This document shows positions 49,147-58,042 of a stretch of 64,000 nt of DNA, piece after piece; within the stretch, counting starts at the first letter, position 1; the number at the start of each line of letters is the position of its first letter. The DNA is from an uncultured Bacteroidales bacterium. GTDB taxonomy: Bacteria; Bacteroidota; Bacteroidia; Bacteroidales; F082. The position numbers and the translations under genes are program-made. The stretch spans positions 1-64,000 of the forward strand of contig CAJOIS010000006.1 of assembly GCA_905234645.1 (NCBI GenBank). Reading direction: 5' to 3'. A model generated the notes under the pieces. The model was not told the origin of the DNA. It did not search any database and was given only the letters and a program-made list of their open reading frames with translations.

Positions 49147-50841
49147 TCAATAAAAAGAGCTCCAATCGTACCATCCGTATTGGTGGTCTTTTTCATTCTG
49201 ATAGGTAGCCAATTTGACAGTAGGTTTGTCAGGATTGTTTAGATCGAGAACAAGGAACAGATAACCACGGTCGCCATAGGAACTGCAATAGTAATCTTGC
49301 CATAGCTTAATGCCATACACTTCTCCAAGTTCTTCGCTTCCTTTAACGATTTCGAAGTTGAACAAACGGAGGTTGACAAATCCTTTTAAGCTGAAAACAC
49401 GCCTTAACTGGGCGAAGTATTCCTTCATGGTAAAGCGGTTGTATTTGACAATCCTCTCTAGGACGTATGTTTTTTGATCACTGAGGTTTATCGCCTGCTC
49501 ATCAAAGATGCCATTAAGACAATCGATACGTTTCAGAGTGAAAGCGGTTTTATAGTCTTCCAAGAACTTAACGAGCTCAAGACGTGCTTTTTCGGGGTAA
49601 TCGTTACGCGTCAAGATTTCGGCAGCGGCTTCCTCTTCCAGACCGAAAGCAACGCTTCGTATCTTTTGGTTGGCATCGAAGATAAAAGTGACATTCTCGA
49701 CGAATTTTCTCAGATTGTTCTTGAAGCTGAAGCTCATCGGGATGCTGCGGCAGAGCACCTCGTTGCCATCTTTGATGTAAATGAGGTTGGAAACGTTTAG
49801 GACACGGGCTTGGCCGTATTTCACTAGCTGATGGAACATTTCAGCCGCTTCCTCTGTAAAGAATTGGTTTACAGATTTATAGTCTTTATTGTTTATGGCA
49901 TTGGCGACCTGATTCAAAATGTCTTCATAGGTTTTAACCTCTTTTTCCGAAAGGGTAGTCAGATTCAGTTGTTTGGGCATAGGGCCCGTTGTATGGCTGG
50001 GCAGATCATCCACTTGGATGCTGGCTATCTTGAACCATGGCTTCTTTATCACATCAATAACCGCTTCAACATCTTCATCGAGTTGTACTTGGCTTTCGTA
50101 TTCGTATTCGCACTTGATTCTCAGGTTGTCGGTCGATACGCCGGGGTACATCTCCATGAAGCCGATACCGTCGACAGCAGAATGGATGTTGGACATGCCT
50201 CGACCATCGAAATAGGTATAGTCAAGTCGGCTTACCGGTTCACCTTTGTAGGTGATATATAAGGTAACGAACTCGCCATCGACTTTTTGTTTCTGCACTT
50301 TGATGTTCGCGAAGATTTCATCCATCTGGTTGGGAATCCAAGTCTTCATGGGCATTTGGGGATCAGGAGAGCGCATTTCGTCAGCGTTGGGCAAGCTGGC
50401 GAGGAGGCAGTTCGCCCAATAATAGTTTTGCAGTGCTACATCCATATATCCTTTTCTCTCTGCTGTATTGGCAAACTTTACGTATTGGTTGACTTTTTCA
50501 ATTCGGTTATTAATGATTCTTTTCACGTCATCGATGCTCATATAACGAAATACTTTTGCGGTAGGCTCTTTCGTTATTTCCACCGTTGTCGTGTTCTGGA
50601 GAAAGGCCTTTGTGTAGGTGGTTAGCACTTGATCATCAAACTGATAATTGCTATCCGTAAAGGCTCGCTCCATCAGCCATTCCAGGGCCATCTTTTCGGC
50701 TTGTCTGACGGATTCTCCCTCTCCTTCGGCCCAAAGATAATCCTTGCTGTTTTTGATTTCATTGACGCTTTGGGCGGTGGAGGTTGTCGTTTCTGTTAAT
50801 AAGATGGCAAATGCCATAAAAAACAAACAATGCTTTTTCAT
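49147..50841 (-). CDS. Secreted LPP20-like / NTF2-like protein, long form B (564 aa)
   Basis: Paralogue of 45912-47726 over its whole length. A signal peptide (ends TTTSTAQ, ~24) is followed by the LPP20-like region (KNSKDYLWAEGEGESVRQAE), helical stretch (KFANTAERKGYMDVALQNYY), a nearly identical central block (KVQKQKVDGEFVTLYITYKG, YTYFDGRGMSNIHSAVDGIG) and two NTF2-like parts (QVANAINNKDYKSVNQFFTE; FLEDYKTAFTLKRIDCLNGI). The C-terminus ends NPDKPTVKLATY...GWYDWSSF. The central block is the best conserved between the two, which suggests it holds the functional surface. No -7 box was found in the 137-base upstream gap. Confidence 0.75.
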   Translation of the reverse strand: MKKHCLFFMAFAILLTETTTSTAQSVNEIKNSKDYLWAEGEGESVRQAEKMALEWLMERAFTDSNYQFDDQVLTTYTKAFLQNTTTVEITKEPTAKVFRYMSIDDVKRIINNRIEKVNQYVKFANTAERKGYMDVALQNYYWANCLLASLPNADEMRSPDPQMPMKTWIPNQMDEIFANIKVQKQKVDGEFVTLYITYKGEPVSRLDYTYFDGRGMSNIHSAVDGIGFMEMYPGVSTDNLRIKCEYEYESQVQLDEDVEAVIDVIKKPWFKIASIQVDDLPSHTTGPMPKQLNLTTLSEKEVKTYEDILNQVANAINNKDYKSVNQFFTEEAAEMFHQLVKYGQARVLNVSNLIYIKDGNEVLCRSIPMSFSFKNNLRKFVENVTFIFDANQKIRSVAFGLEEEAAAEILTRNDYPEKARLELVKFLEDYKTAFTLKRIDCLNGIFDEQAINLSDQKTYVLERIVKYNRFTMKEYFAQLRRVFSLKGFVNLRLFNFEIVKGSEELGEVYGIKLWQDYYCSSYGDRGYLFLVLDLNNPDKPTVKLATYQNEKDHQYGWYDWSSFY

Positions 50842-50876
50842 TTTTTATAATTTGATTAATCACAAAAAGGTTATCC

Positions 50877-50936
50877 CTAATCCAGCACATGCTCCATGAA
50901 CCACCATGTGAAGATGATAACTACAAGTCTTTTCAT
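50877..50936 (-). pseudogene. 19-codon remnant resembling a signal-peptide start
   Basis: An ATG at 50936 opens MKRLVVIIFTWWFMEHVLD and stops at 50877. MKR plus a hydrophobic run is the start shared by many genes of this array, so this may be the stub of a deleted paralogue; it is also possible that it is a leader peptide. The 137-base gap holds nothing else recognisable. Confidence 0.3.
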
Positions 50937-50978
50937 ATCACTTAATGGTTTGCAAAGGGGGGAAAAACAGGGGAAACA

Positions 50979-51848
50979 TTATTCAAAATAACCGAACTCA
51001 TACCATCCGAAGTCGGAGTCTTTGTCTTTTTGCCATTCGAGGAATTTGAGGAGGGGCTTTTCGGATTGGTTGAAGTCGACAATCAAACACAGGTAACCGC
51101 TGTCGCGGTAGTCGTCGGCAGTGAGTTCTTGTTTGACACGAATGCCATACACCTCCCCCACTTCTGGTTTGCCTTTTATAACAACGCAGTCGACGAAGTG
51201 GATGTTGAGATATTCCTTGCTGTTGAAATCGTTCTCAATATGTTCAAGGAAATGCTCTTTGGAAAGGATCGAGGAATCCATCCTGATGTCGATCAGCATG
51301 GCCTTCTCGTCGATGATTTCGTTCAGATACCCAAGGCGTTTCAAGGCGAAGGCGGTTTTGTAATCTTCCAGGAATGATTTTATGTCAAGGCGGATCTGCT
51401 CGCTGAATTGTTCGTAGCGGCCTAGGTCGGAAAGGGCAGCCGCCTCCAAGTCGAAGGCGAGGTGGCATATCTTGTCATCGGCGTTGAAGGTGAAGTTGAC
51501 AATTTCGAAGAACTTGCGTTTGCTTTCAGTGAAGGTGAAGCTCATGGGAATGTCGCGGCACACCACTTTGTCGCCATACCGATAGCAGGTCGGCTCAGGA
51601 TTGCCAAAGACATGGGCTTCGCCGTAGCTCACCAGTTTTTCGAACATGTCCGCCCCTTCCTTGGTGAAAAGCTCATCCACGATACGGTAGTCGTTGTTGT
51701 TGACGGCGTAGACGATGTCGTTGACGATCTCCGCATAGTGTTTCACTTCGGCTTCGGAGCACTCATTAATGATTTGGGCCCCTGCCGGCGAGGGCATCGT
51801 CAGCATCAGGAGGACAGATGCCATGATTGATAACAAGGTGTTTCTCAT
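50979..51848 (-). CDS. Secreted NTF2-like protein, short form (289 aa)
   Basis: Signal peptide ~1-24 followed directly by the region equivalent to the C-terminal half of the two long LPP20/NTF2 proteins: EVKHYAEIVNDIVYAVNNND, VVCRDIPMSFTFTESKRKFF, FLEDYKTAFALKRLGYLNEI, ending KFLEWQKDKDSDFGWYEFG. It lacks the LPP20 domain and central beta block. Either the long proteins gained the N-terminal part or this one lost it. It follows the PEGA gene at 51861 by 12 bases and is presumably co-transcribed with it. Confidence 0.75.
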   Translation of the reverse strand: MRNTLLSIMASVLLMLTMPSPAGAQIINECSEAEVKHYAEIVNDIVYAVNNNDYRIVDELFTKEGADMFEKLVSYGEAHVFGNPEPTCYRYGDKVVCRDIPMSFTFTESKRKFFEIVNFTFNADDKICHLAFDLEAAALSDLGRYEQFSEQIRLDIKSFLEDYKTAFALKRLGYLNEIIDEKAMLIDIRMDSSILSKEHFLEHIENDFNSKEYLNIHFVDCVVIKGKPEVGEVYGIRVKQELTADDYRDSGYLCLIVDFNQSEKPLLKFLEWQKDKDSDFGWYEFGYFE

Positions 51849-51860
51849 CTCTTTTCGCTT

Positions 51861-53483
51861 TTAATAAGAAGCCGCAACCGCCAAGCCCATCAGCAAAGCG
51901 ACAACAGCTGTGGTGTAAATGGAGGGTTTCTTTCCGAAGATATAGGTGACTTTATGGAGCGTGTTGTAGCTGACTCCGTCGAACGGACGCTCCATGCCGT
52001 AACTCAGGCCTCCCCAGCCTGGATTGTCGAACATCCAAGTAAGTCCCAGTTTGTAATTGGCTGCACTTGCTTCCTCGCCAATCCGATAACCAAATCCATA
52101 GTTGAAGGAGAGCTTGTCAGAGAAAACAAATGCAGACCCTAATCCGAGATCAGCAGCAGGTATCCCGTCAATTACAACAAGGTCGCAGTTTACATCGAAT
52201 GGGAAGTATTTATAATTGGCATAATACAACTCTGTTCTGAAGCCGCCCCATGTTTCCAAATCAATGCTGGTAACAACTGCTCCCAGACCAATGTGGAATC
52301 CACCGAAATTGTCATGTTTTTTTTGACTTCCTAAAAATAGTGATGAAATTTTGCTACTTATGTCGTTCGACTTGTTATCATTATATTGAATCGGAACCTT
52401 TGGAATGTCAACACTGGGTTTCGTGTTGGCCTGTTCTGAGAGGTTGAGGGTTCCGACGACCTGTTCGCGTTGGTTTTGGTTAACGGTAACCGTCTGGATA
52501 AAGTCGGCATAGCCTTCTTTGGTCAGCCTGATTTCGTGTTGGCCGACGAGGATCTCGCTGATGAACTTGGGGGTTTCGCCCATGGCTTGGCCATCGATGT
52601 AGAGTTTGGCGAAGTTGGGGTTGCTTTCCACGTTGAGCGATCCGTAGATGGGTCTGGGGGCGGCCAATTTGATGGTTTGCCCGCTCATTTCGGGGGTTAT
52701 TTCTTGAGAAATGGTCGAAGTCTCGTGGTTGGCCTGTTTGCATTCAATTTTATAGATGCCTTTCCCCAGGGGACCGGTCCAGGAGCGTATGCCTTTCTTC
52801 TCGTTGTTCACCCAGATCTCAGCAGGAGCGTCAACAGTCAGGGTCACGGTAGCAAAGTTGGGTTTCAACACCACTTCCACCATTTGGGTGTTTTTCGGGT
52901 CGTTCACAGTCACTTTGCCTGCTTCCGGAAAGTAATCGGATGCTCTCACCCGGTAGTCATAGGTGCCGAAGTCGACGAATTTCACTGCGGAACCATTATC
53001 GTCAACATTCCACAGCTCGTTGTTTACCTCCAAAATGGCGTTGGGAGGCGTAATCTTGAAAGCCAGATACTGTTGGGTTACTTTCTTTTTGACAATGGTC
53101 TGGATTTCGTCGGTGGTCAGCACCATCTCGTAGGTACGTTCAGCTTCGATCTCCACGGGAAACATATAGTCGCGCAACACTCCAAGATCGGCATGTTTGA
53201 TGGTGATTTTACGTGATGCCCGAGGGACCCATACCCATATTTCGCCCTTTTCCTGCTTGGTGTCGACGATGCCCAGACGGCCACCTTCGAAGGTGAAATC
53301 GGTTTGGGTGGTTACCACTTTGATCAATGCCGCCACCTCACCGTTCTGGTCGGTGCGTTTTCCGTTGATGCTCGATGCCGTCCCGTCGTACGGCAGGGCC
53401 CGGAACGACGCCACCGAGATGCCTTGTGCTGAGGCTGTAAGGGCCCAAGAAAAAATACAAATGAGCGTAAAAAACCTTTTCAT
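51861..53483 (-). CDS. PEGA protein with barrel-like C-terminus (540 aa), first gene of the array
   Basis: Signal peptide (MKRFFTLICIFSWALTASAQ), shared N-terminal domain (SSINGKRTDQNGEVAALIKV), three PEGA-type units with the GWIEV unit missing as in the 36395-37990 protein (NFATVTLTVDAPAEIWVNNE), a spacer (~355-375), and a C-terminal strand-rich region (~380-540: FGGFHIGLGAVVTSIDLETW, LSFNYGFGYRIGEEA, YKLGLTWMFDNPGWGG) ending in a hydrophobic AVVALLMGLAVAASY. The last segment could be a final strand or a membrane helix. It is the first of a unit that continues into the NTF2-like genes, with its own -7 box. Confidence 0.85.
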   Translation of the reverse strand: MKRFFTLICIFSWALTASAQGISVASFRALPYDGTASSINGKRTDQNGEVAALIKVVTTQTDFTFEGGRLGIVDTKQEKGEIWVWVPRASRKITIKHADLGVLRDYMFPVEIEAERTYEMVLTTDEIQTIVKKKVTQQYLAFKITPPNAILEVNNELWNVDDNGSAVKFVDFGTYDYRVRASDYFPEAGKVTVNDPKNTQMVEVVLKPNFATVTLTVDAPAEIWVNNEKKGIRSWTGPLGKGIYKIECKQANHETSTISQEITPEMSGQTIKLAAPRPIYGSLNVESNPNFAKLYIDGQAMGETPKFISEILVGQHEIRLTKEGYADFIQTVTVNQNQREQVVGTLNLSEQANTKPSVDIPKVPIQYNDNKSNDISSKISSLFLGSQKKHDNFGGFHIGLGAVVTSIDLETWGGFRTELYYANYKYFPFDVNCDLVVIDGIPAADLGLGSAFVFSDKLSFNYGFGYRIGEEASAANYKLGLTWMFDNPGWGGLSYGMERPFDGVSYNTLHKVTYIFGKKPSIYTTAVVALLMGLAVAASY

Positions 53484-53509
53484 AAAAGCCTAAATATCGA
53501 ATAAAGCCA

Positions 53510-53517
53510 CAAATGTA
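53510..53517 (-). promoter_or_regulatory. -7 promoter box for the 53.5-49.1 kb unit
   Basis: TACATTTG on the minus strand fits TAnnTTTG, 26 bases before the ATG at 53483. Confidence 0.55.
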
Positions 53518-53568
53518 AGGATTTTGCCGCAAAAAGCAAAAAAAAGAATATCAATAAATATTTTTTTG

Positions 53569-53575
53569 TAACTTG
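53569..53575 (+). promoter_or_regulatory. Weak -7-like box for the galactose operon
   Basis: TAACTTG is one T short of the consensus and lies 21 bases before the galK ATG at 53597, at the expected spacing. A weak box could mean that an activator is needed. Confidence 0.35.
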
Positions 53576-53596
53576 CGGCCTTTAAACTATCATGCC

Positions 53597-54742
53597 ATGA
53601 CTATCAACGAACTCAAAAGGGCCTTTGCCGATCGCTTCGGTCAAGAAGGCACAGTTTACACCTCACCCGGTCGCATCAACCTCATCGGCGAACACACCGA
53701 CTATAATGGCGGTTTCGTCTTCCCGGGTGCCATCGACAAAGGCATCTACGCCGCCATCCGCATCAATGAATTAAATAAGGTACGCGCCTACTCCATCGAT
53801 TACGACAGTTATTGCGAATTCGGCCTCAACGAGGAAGACAAGCCCAACGAGGCTTGGGCCCGCTATCTCTTCGGCGTGTGCCGTGAGATACAAAAACGGG
53901 GCTATCAAGTGAAGGGATTCGACACGGTGTTCTTCGGCAATGTGCCGCTGGGCGCTGGAATGTCGTCGTCGGCTGCCCTGGAAAGCACCTTTGCCTTTGC
54001 CCTCAACGACTTGCTTGGCCTGGGCATCGACAAGTTCGAGTTGGCCCGCATCGGCCAGTCGACCGAGCACAACTACTGCGGCGTGAAATGCGGCATCATG
54101 GACCAGTTCGCCTCTTTGTTCGGCAAGGCCGGCCATCTGATGCGCCTCAACTGCGCCACTATGGAGTTTGAGTACTTCCCCTTCAACCCGCAAGGCTACA
54201 AGGTAGTGTTGCTTGATACTGTGGTAAAGCACGAGTTGGCATCGTCGGCCTACAACCGTCGCCGTGAGTCGTGCGAGAACGCCTGTGCCCATATAGCCGC
54301 CAAGCATCCCGAGGTGAAATATCTGAGCGATGCCACGATGGCCATGCTTAACGAAATCGACGTTGAGATTCCTGCGGAGGATTACATGCGCGCGGAGTAT
54401 GTGATTGGTGAGAAACAACGCGTCCTGGATGTGTGCGACGCCCTCGAGAGAGGCGACTACGAGACCGTTGGCGACCGCATGTACGGCACCCATTACGGCA
54501 TGAGCAAACTTTACGAGGTCAGTTGCGAGGAACTTGACTTCCTCAATGACATCGCCAAGCAGTGTGGTGTGACCGGTTCCCGCGTGATGGGCGGCGGCTT
54601 CGGCGGATGCACCATCAACCTCGTTAAAGAGGAACTCTACGATGGCTTTATCAAAACCGCCAAGGAAAAATTCAATGCCAAATTCGGACATGAGCCAAAA
54701 GTCTATGATGTCGTGATCAGCGACGGGGCTCGCAAACTTTGA
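53597..54742 (+). CDS. galK: Galactokinase
   Basis: Phosphorylates galactose to galactose-1-phosphate with ATP. The 381-residue GHMP kinase has the galactokinase signature GRINLIGEHTDYNGG (about 22-36), the ATP-binding LGAGMSSSAALES, the CGIMDQFASLFGK region with the catalytic Asp, and GGGFGGCTINLV near the C-terminus. The start at 53597 (MTINELKRAF) fits the family; a longer frame adds eight residues with no support. It is first in a four-gene run with the nucleotidyltransferase, epimerase and transporter, so it defines the substrate of the operon as galactose. Confidence 0.93.
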   Translation: MTINELKRAFADRFGQEGTVYTSPGRINLIGEHTDYNGGFVFPGAIDKGIYAAIRINELNKVRAYSIDYDSYCEFGLNEEDKPNEAWARYLFGVCREIQKRGYQVKGFDTVFFGNVPLGAGMSSSAALESTFAFALNDLLGLGIDKFELARIGQSTEHNYCGVKCGIMDQFASLFGKAGHLMRLNCATMEFEYFPFNPQGYKVVLLDTVVKHELASSAYNRRRESCENACAHIAAKHPEVKYLSDATMAMLNEIDVEIPAEDYMRAEYVIGEKQRVLDVCDALERGDYETVGDRMYGTHYGMSKLYEVSCEELDFLNDIAKQCGVTGSRVMGGGFGGCTINLVKEELYDGFIKTAKEKFNAKFGHEPKVYDVVISDGARKL

Positions 54743-54799
54743 TTGAGCTGATAAATCAGGAAAAATCATTAATAAAAAAGTTATCAAAAAATAAACACA

Positions 54800-55705
54800 A
54801 TGAAACCAACATTATTAGTTTTAGCCGCTGGAATGGGCTCCAGATACGGTGCCTTGAAGCAGATGGACGGCGTCGGTCCCAACAACGAGGCCATCCTCGA
54901 TTATTCCATTTACGACGCCAAGCGCGCCGGTTTCGGCAAGGTGGTCTTTGTGATCCGCGAAGACTTCGCCGAGGCTTTCAAGAAAGTGAACAACGCCGAG
55001 AAATTCGGCATCCCCGTGGAATATGTATATCAGTCGCTGGATAAGCTGCCAGAAGGCTTCAGCGTGCCTGAAGGCCGTGTGAAGCCCTGGGGTACCTGCC
55101 ATGCCGTGCTGATGGCCAAGGACGTGATCCATGAACCCTTCGCCGCCATCAACGCCGACGACTTCTATGGCAAGGAAGCCTACGAGGTACTGGCCCAATA
55201 CCTCATGGAATGCGAAGGCAAGAAAGGCGCTTACAGCATGGTGGCCTACAAGCTCCGTAACACCATGTCGGACTTCGGCTCCGTGAGCCGCGGCATCTGC
55301 ACCGCCGACGCCGAAGGACATCTCCAGACCATCGTCGAACGCACCGCCATCGGTCATACCGAGGACGGAGGAGCAGCCTACACCGACGAGACCGGAAGCC
55401 ACCCGCTGGATATGGACTCGCTGGTGTCGATGAACTTCTTCGGCTTCACCCCTGACTTCTTCGCCTACTCCGAAAAAGGCTTCGTCGAATTCCTGAAAGG
55501 CCCCGCCCAGACCAACATCAAGGCCGAGTTTTTCATCCCGTTGATGGTCAACCAAAGCATCCACGACGGCTCGGCCAAACTGAAAGTGCTGTCGAGCAAC
55601 GCCTCATGGTTTGGCGTCACCTATAAAGAAGACAAACCCGACGTGATGCGCAAGATCCGCGAACTCATTGAAAAAGGCGTTTACCCGAAAGACCTATGGA
55701 AATAA
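54800..55705 (+). CDS. Sugar-phosphate nucleotidyltransferase (possible GalT substitute)
   Basis: A 301-residue NTP_transferase-fold protein: LLVLAAGMGSRYGALKQMD is the nucleotide-binding signature (G-x-G-x-R-x2-x-K), NADDFYG carries the metal-binding Asp, and MNFFGF and AEFFIPLMVN the sugar-binding side. It should join a sugar-1-phosphate to an NTP. Placed between galK and galM, and with no galT in the window, the simplest reading is conversion of galactose-1-phosphate or glucose-1-phosphate to its UDP-sugar, but the specificity cannot be read from sequence. The last 10 bases overlap the epimerase gene. Confidence 0.85.
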   Translation: MKPTLLVLAAGMGSRYGALKQMDGVGPNNEAILDYSIYDAKRAGFGKVVFVIREDFAEAFKKVNNAEKFGIPVEYVYQSLDKLPEGFSVPEGRVKPWGTCHAVLMAKDVIHEPFAAINADDFYGKEAYEVLAQYLMECEGKKGAYSMVAYKLRNTMSDFGSVSRGICTADAEGHLQTIVERTAIGHTEDGGAAYTDETGSHPLDMDSLVSMNFFGFTPDFFAYSEKGFVEFLKGPAQTNIKAEFFIPLMVNQSIHDGSAKLKVLSSNASWFGVTYKEDKPDVMRKIRELIEKGVYPKDLWK

Positions 55706-56751
55706 AAGTTCAGACTTGGGGCAAGACCCCTGACGGGAAGGACATCAAGCTTTACACGATGACCAACAGCAACGGCATCCAAGTGCAGCTGTGCGACATC
55801 GGCGCAGGCATCGTCAGCATCATGGCCCCTGACCGTAACGGACATTTCGACGACATCGTCCTAGGCTACCCGAATCCTTTGGATTATTATGGCGACGGAC
55901 CCTGCGCCGGCAAGATCCCGGGACGCTTCGCCAACCGCATCGCCAACGGACGTTTCACCATCGACGATGTGACGTACCAGCTGGACCTGAACACTGGCGA
56001 CGGCAAACACCATCTCCATGGCGGGGCCATCGGCTTCGCCAACCAGAAATGGGCCAGCCGCATCGAAGGCGAGAGCGTGGTGTTCACCTACCTCAGCGCC
56101 GACGGCGAGGCAGGCTATCCAGGCGAGCTGGTGGCCAAGGCCCGTTACACCCTCAACGACGAAAACGAGATCAACCTGCGCCTCGGCGCCTGGACCACCG
56201 CCCCCACCATCGTCAACCTCACCAACCATACCTACTTCAACTTGAAAGGCGAAGGCCAAGGCGACATCCTCGACCACCAACTCAAGCTGAACGCCTCACG
56301 CTGGCTCCCCGCCACCGACGAGCTCATCACCACCGGCGAGATGGCTTCGGTCGCCAACACCCCGATGGACTTCACCGAAGGCAAGCCCATCGGACGCGAC
56401 ATCCACGAGCCGTTCGACGCACTCGTCAACGGCAAGGGCTACGACAGCTGCTGGGTCATCGACGACATCGCCAAGGACAAGCTGTGCCTGGCGGCCGAGC
56501 TCTCCCACGAAGGCAGCGGACGCATGGTGAGGCTCTATACTACACAGCCCGGCATCCAAGTATATACGGGCAACTGGCTGAGCGGCTGTCCCATGGGCAA
56601 AAACGGACACGTCTATCACGATTACGAAGGCGTCGCCCTGGAGTGCCAAGGCCTCCCCGACTCGCCCAACAAGCCCAATTTCCCGAACACATTCCTCCGA
56701 CCTGGAGATGAATATAAAGAAATAATTATATTTAAATTCCTAACAATATGA
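55696..56751 (+). CDS. galM: Aldose 1-epimerase (galactose mutarotase)
   Basis: Interconverts alpha and beta anomers of galactose/glucose. The 351-residue protein has GRFANRIANGRFTIDDVTYQ, HLHGGAIGFANQKW with the general-acid His, NLTNHTYFNLKG with the second His, and a C-terminal GVALECQGLPDSPNKPNFPN with the catalytic Glu. All expected residues are present and the length is normal. The ATG overlaps the nucleotidyltransferase gene by 10 bases, and its own end overlaps the transporter gene by 4 bases, so the operon is tightly coupled. No signal peptide, so cytoplasmic. Confidence 0.93.
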   Translation: MEIKVQTWGKTPDGKDIKLYTMTNSNGIQVQLCDIGAGIVSIMAPDRNGHFDDIVLGYPNPLDYYGDGPCAGKIPGRFANRIANGRFTIDDVTYQLDLNTGDGKHHLHGGAIGFANQKWASRIEGESVVFTYLSADGEAGYPGELVAKARYTLNDENEINLRLGAWTTAPTIVNLTNHTYFNLKGEGQGDILDHQLKLNASRWLPATDELITTGEMASVANTPMDFTEGKPIGRDIHEPFDALVNGKGYDSCWVIDDIAKDKLCLAAELSHEGSGRMVRLYTTQPGIQVYTGNWLSGCPMGKNGHVYHDYEGVALECQGLPDSPNKPNFPNTFLRPGDEYKEIIIFKFLTI

Positions 56752-58037
56752 GTGCTAAAACAAAACAATGGGGCGCCATCATCGTGATGATTGCCCTCTT
56801 CGCCATGATTGCCTTCGTGACCAACCTCTGCTCACCCATGGCCGTCATCGTGAAAAACCAATTCGGAGCGAGCAACTTCCTCTCTCAGATCGGCAACTAC
56901 GGCAACTTCATCGCCTACCTGGTGATGGGTATCCCTTCCGGCATGCTGATCAAGCGTTTTGGTTATAAGAAAACCTCGTTGATTGCCCTGGCTGTGGGTA
57001 TCATCGGCATCCTGGTGCAGTGGGCCAGCGGCAAGTACGGCTTCGGCGTGTACCTCATCGGTGCCTTCATCGCCGGCTTCTGCATGTGCATGCTGAACAC
57101 CGTCGTCAATCCGATGCTGAACCTCCTCGGTGGCGGTGGCAACAAAGGCAACCAACTCATCCAGATCGGTGGCGTGTTCAACTCGGCTGCCGCCGTGGCG
57201 GTGTACATCCTCATGGGCGCCCTCATCGGCGAGGCCACCAAGGCCAAAATCTCCGATGCCACCCCTGCCCTTCTGATCGCCCTAGCCATCTTCGTCATCG
57301 GCTTCATCGTCATCCTTTTCACCAAGATCGAAGAGCCGCAACAGCCTGTTGAGGTGAAATCCGAAACCAAGAACAAATACAGCGCCTTCTCGTTCCGCCA
57401 CTTCAAACTCGGCATCTTGGCCATCTTCCTCTATGGCGGCATCGAGGTGGGTACACCCACTTATATCTTGCAATACCTGACCTCCGAACCATCGGCTGCC
57501 ACGCCGGGCATCGGCATGAGCGGCACCATCGCCGGCCTCATCGTAGCCGTCTACTGGCTGATGATGCTGGTGGGACGTTTCGTGGGTGGCGCCATCGGCG
57601 GCAAGGTGTCGTCGAAAGCCATGGTGACCACGGTCTCCATCGCAGCCATCGCTTTGGTGCTCTTTGGCATGCTGGCACCCCAGACTTGGCAGGTCAACGT
57701 GCCGGGTATCGACTGGGCCAACCTGAATGTGATCTGGGCTGAGGTGCCCGTAGGCATCTTCGCCTTCATCCTCGTGGGTCTCTGCACCTCGGTGATGTGG
57801 GGCGCCATCTTCAACCTGGCCACCGAAGGCCTCGGCAAGTACACGGCCATCGCCTCGGGTGCCTTCATGACCATGGTGTTCGGCTTTGCCATCATGGTGG
57901 GTCTGCAAGGCCTCGTGGCCGACTGGACCGGCAGTTACATGACGAGTTATGTGGTTGTGCTGTTCTGCGCCGCCTACATACTCTTCTATGCCCTGGTGGG
58001 TTCGAAGAACGTCAACAAGGACATCCCGGTGGAGTAA
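56748..58037 (+). CDS. Sugar (glucose/galactose) MFS transporter, FucP family
   Basis: A 429-residue major facilitator protein with about 12 membrane segments. YLVMGIPSGMLIKRFGYKKT is the loop 2-3 signature, and PMLNLLGGGGNKGNQLIQIGG plus FNSAAAVAVYILMGALIG are characteristic of the FucP/GluP proton-sugar symporters. The second half repeats the pattern (YWLMMLVGRFVGGAIGGKVS). It is last in the galactose operon, overlapping galM by 4 bases, so galactose (or glucose) is the likely cargo. It is convergent with the esterase gene, 5 bases away. Confidence 0.9.
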   Translation: MSAKTKQWGAIIVMIALFAMIAFVTNLCSPMAVIVKNQFGASNFLSQIGNYGNFIAYLVMGIPSGMLIKRFGYKKTSLIALAVGIIGILVQWASGKYGFGVYLIGAFIAGFCMCMLNTVVNPMLNLLGGGGNKGNQLIQIGGVFNSAAAVAVYILMGALIGEATKAKISDATPALLIALAIFVIGFIVILFTKIEEPQQPVEVKSETKNKYSAFSFRHFKLGILAIFLYGGIEVGTPTYILQYLTSEPSAATPGIGMSGTIAGLIVAVYWLMMLVGRFVGGAIGGKVSSKAMVTTVSIAAIALVLFGMLAPQTWQVNVPGIDWANLNVIWAEVPVGIFAFILVGLCTSVMWGAIFNLATEGLGKYTAIASGAFMTMVFGFAIMVGLQGLVADWTGSYMTSYVVVLFCAAYILFYALVGSKNVNKDIPVE

Positions 58038-58042
58038 CTTGG

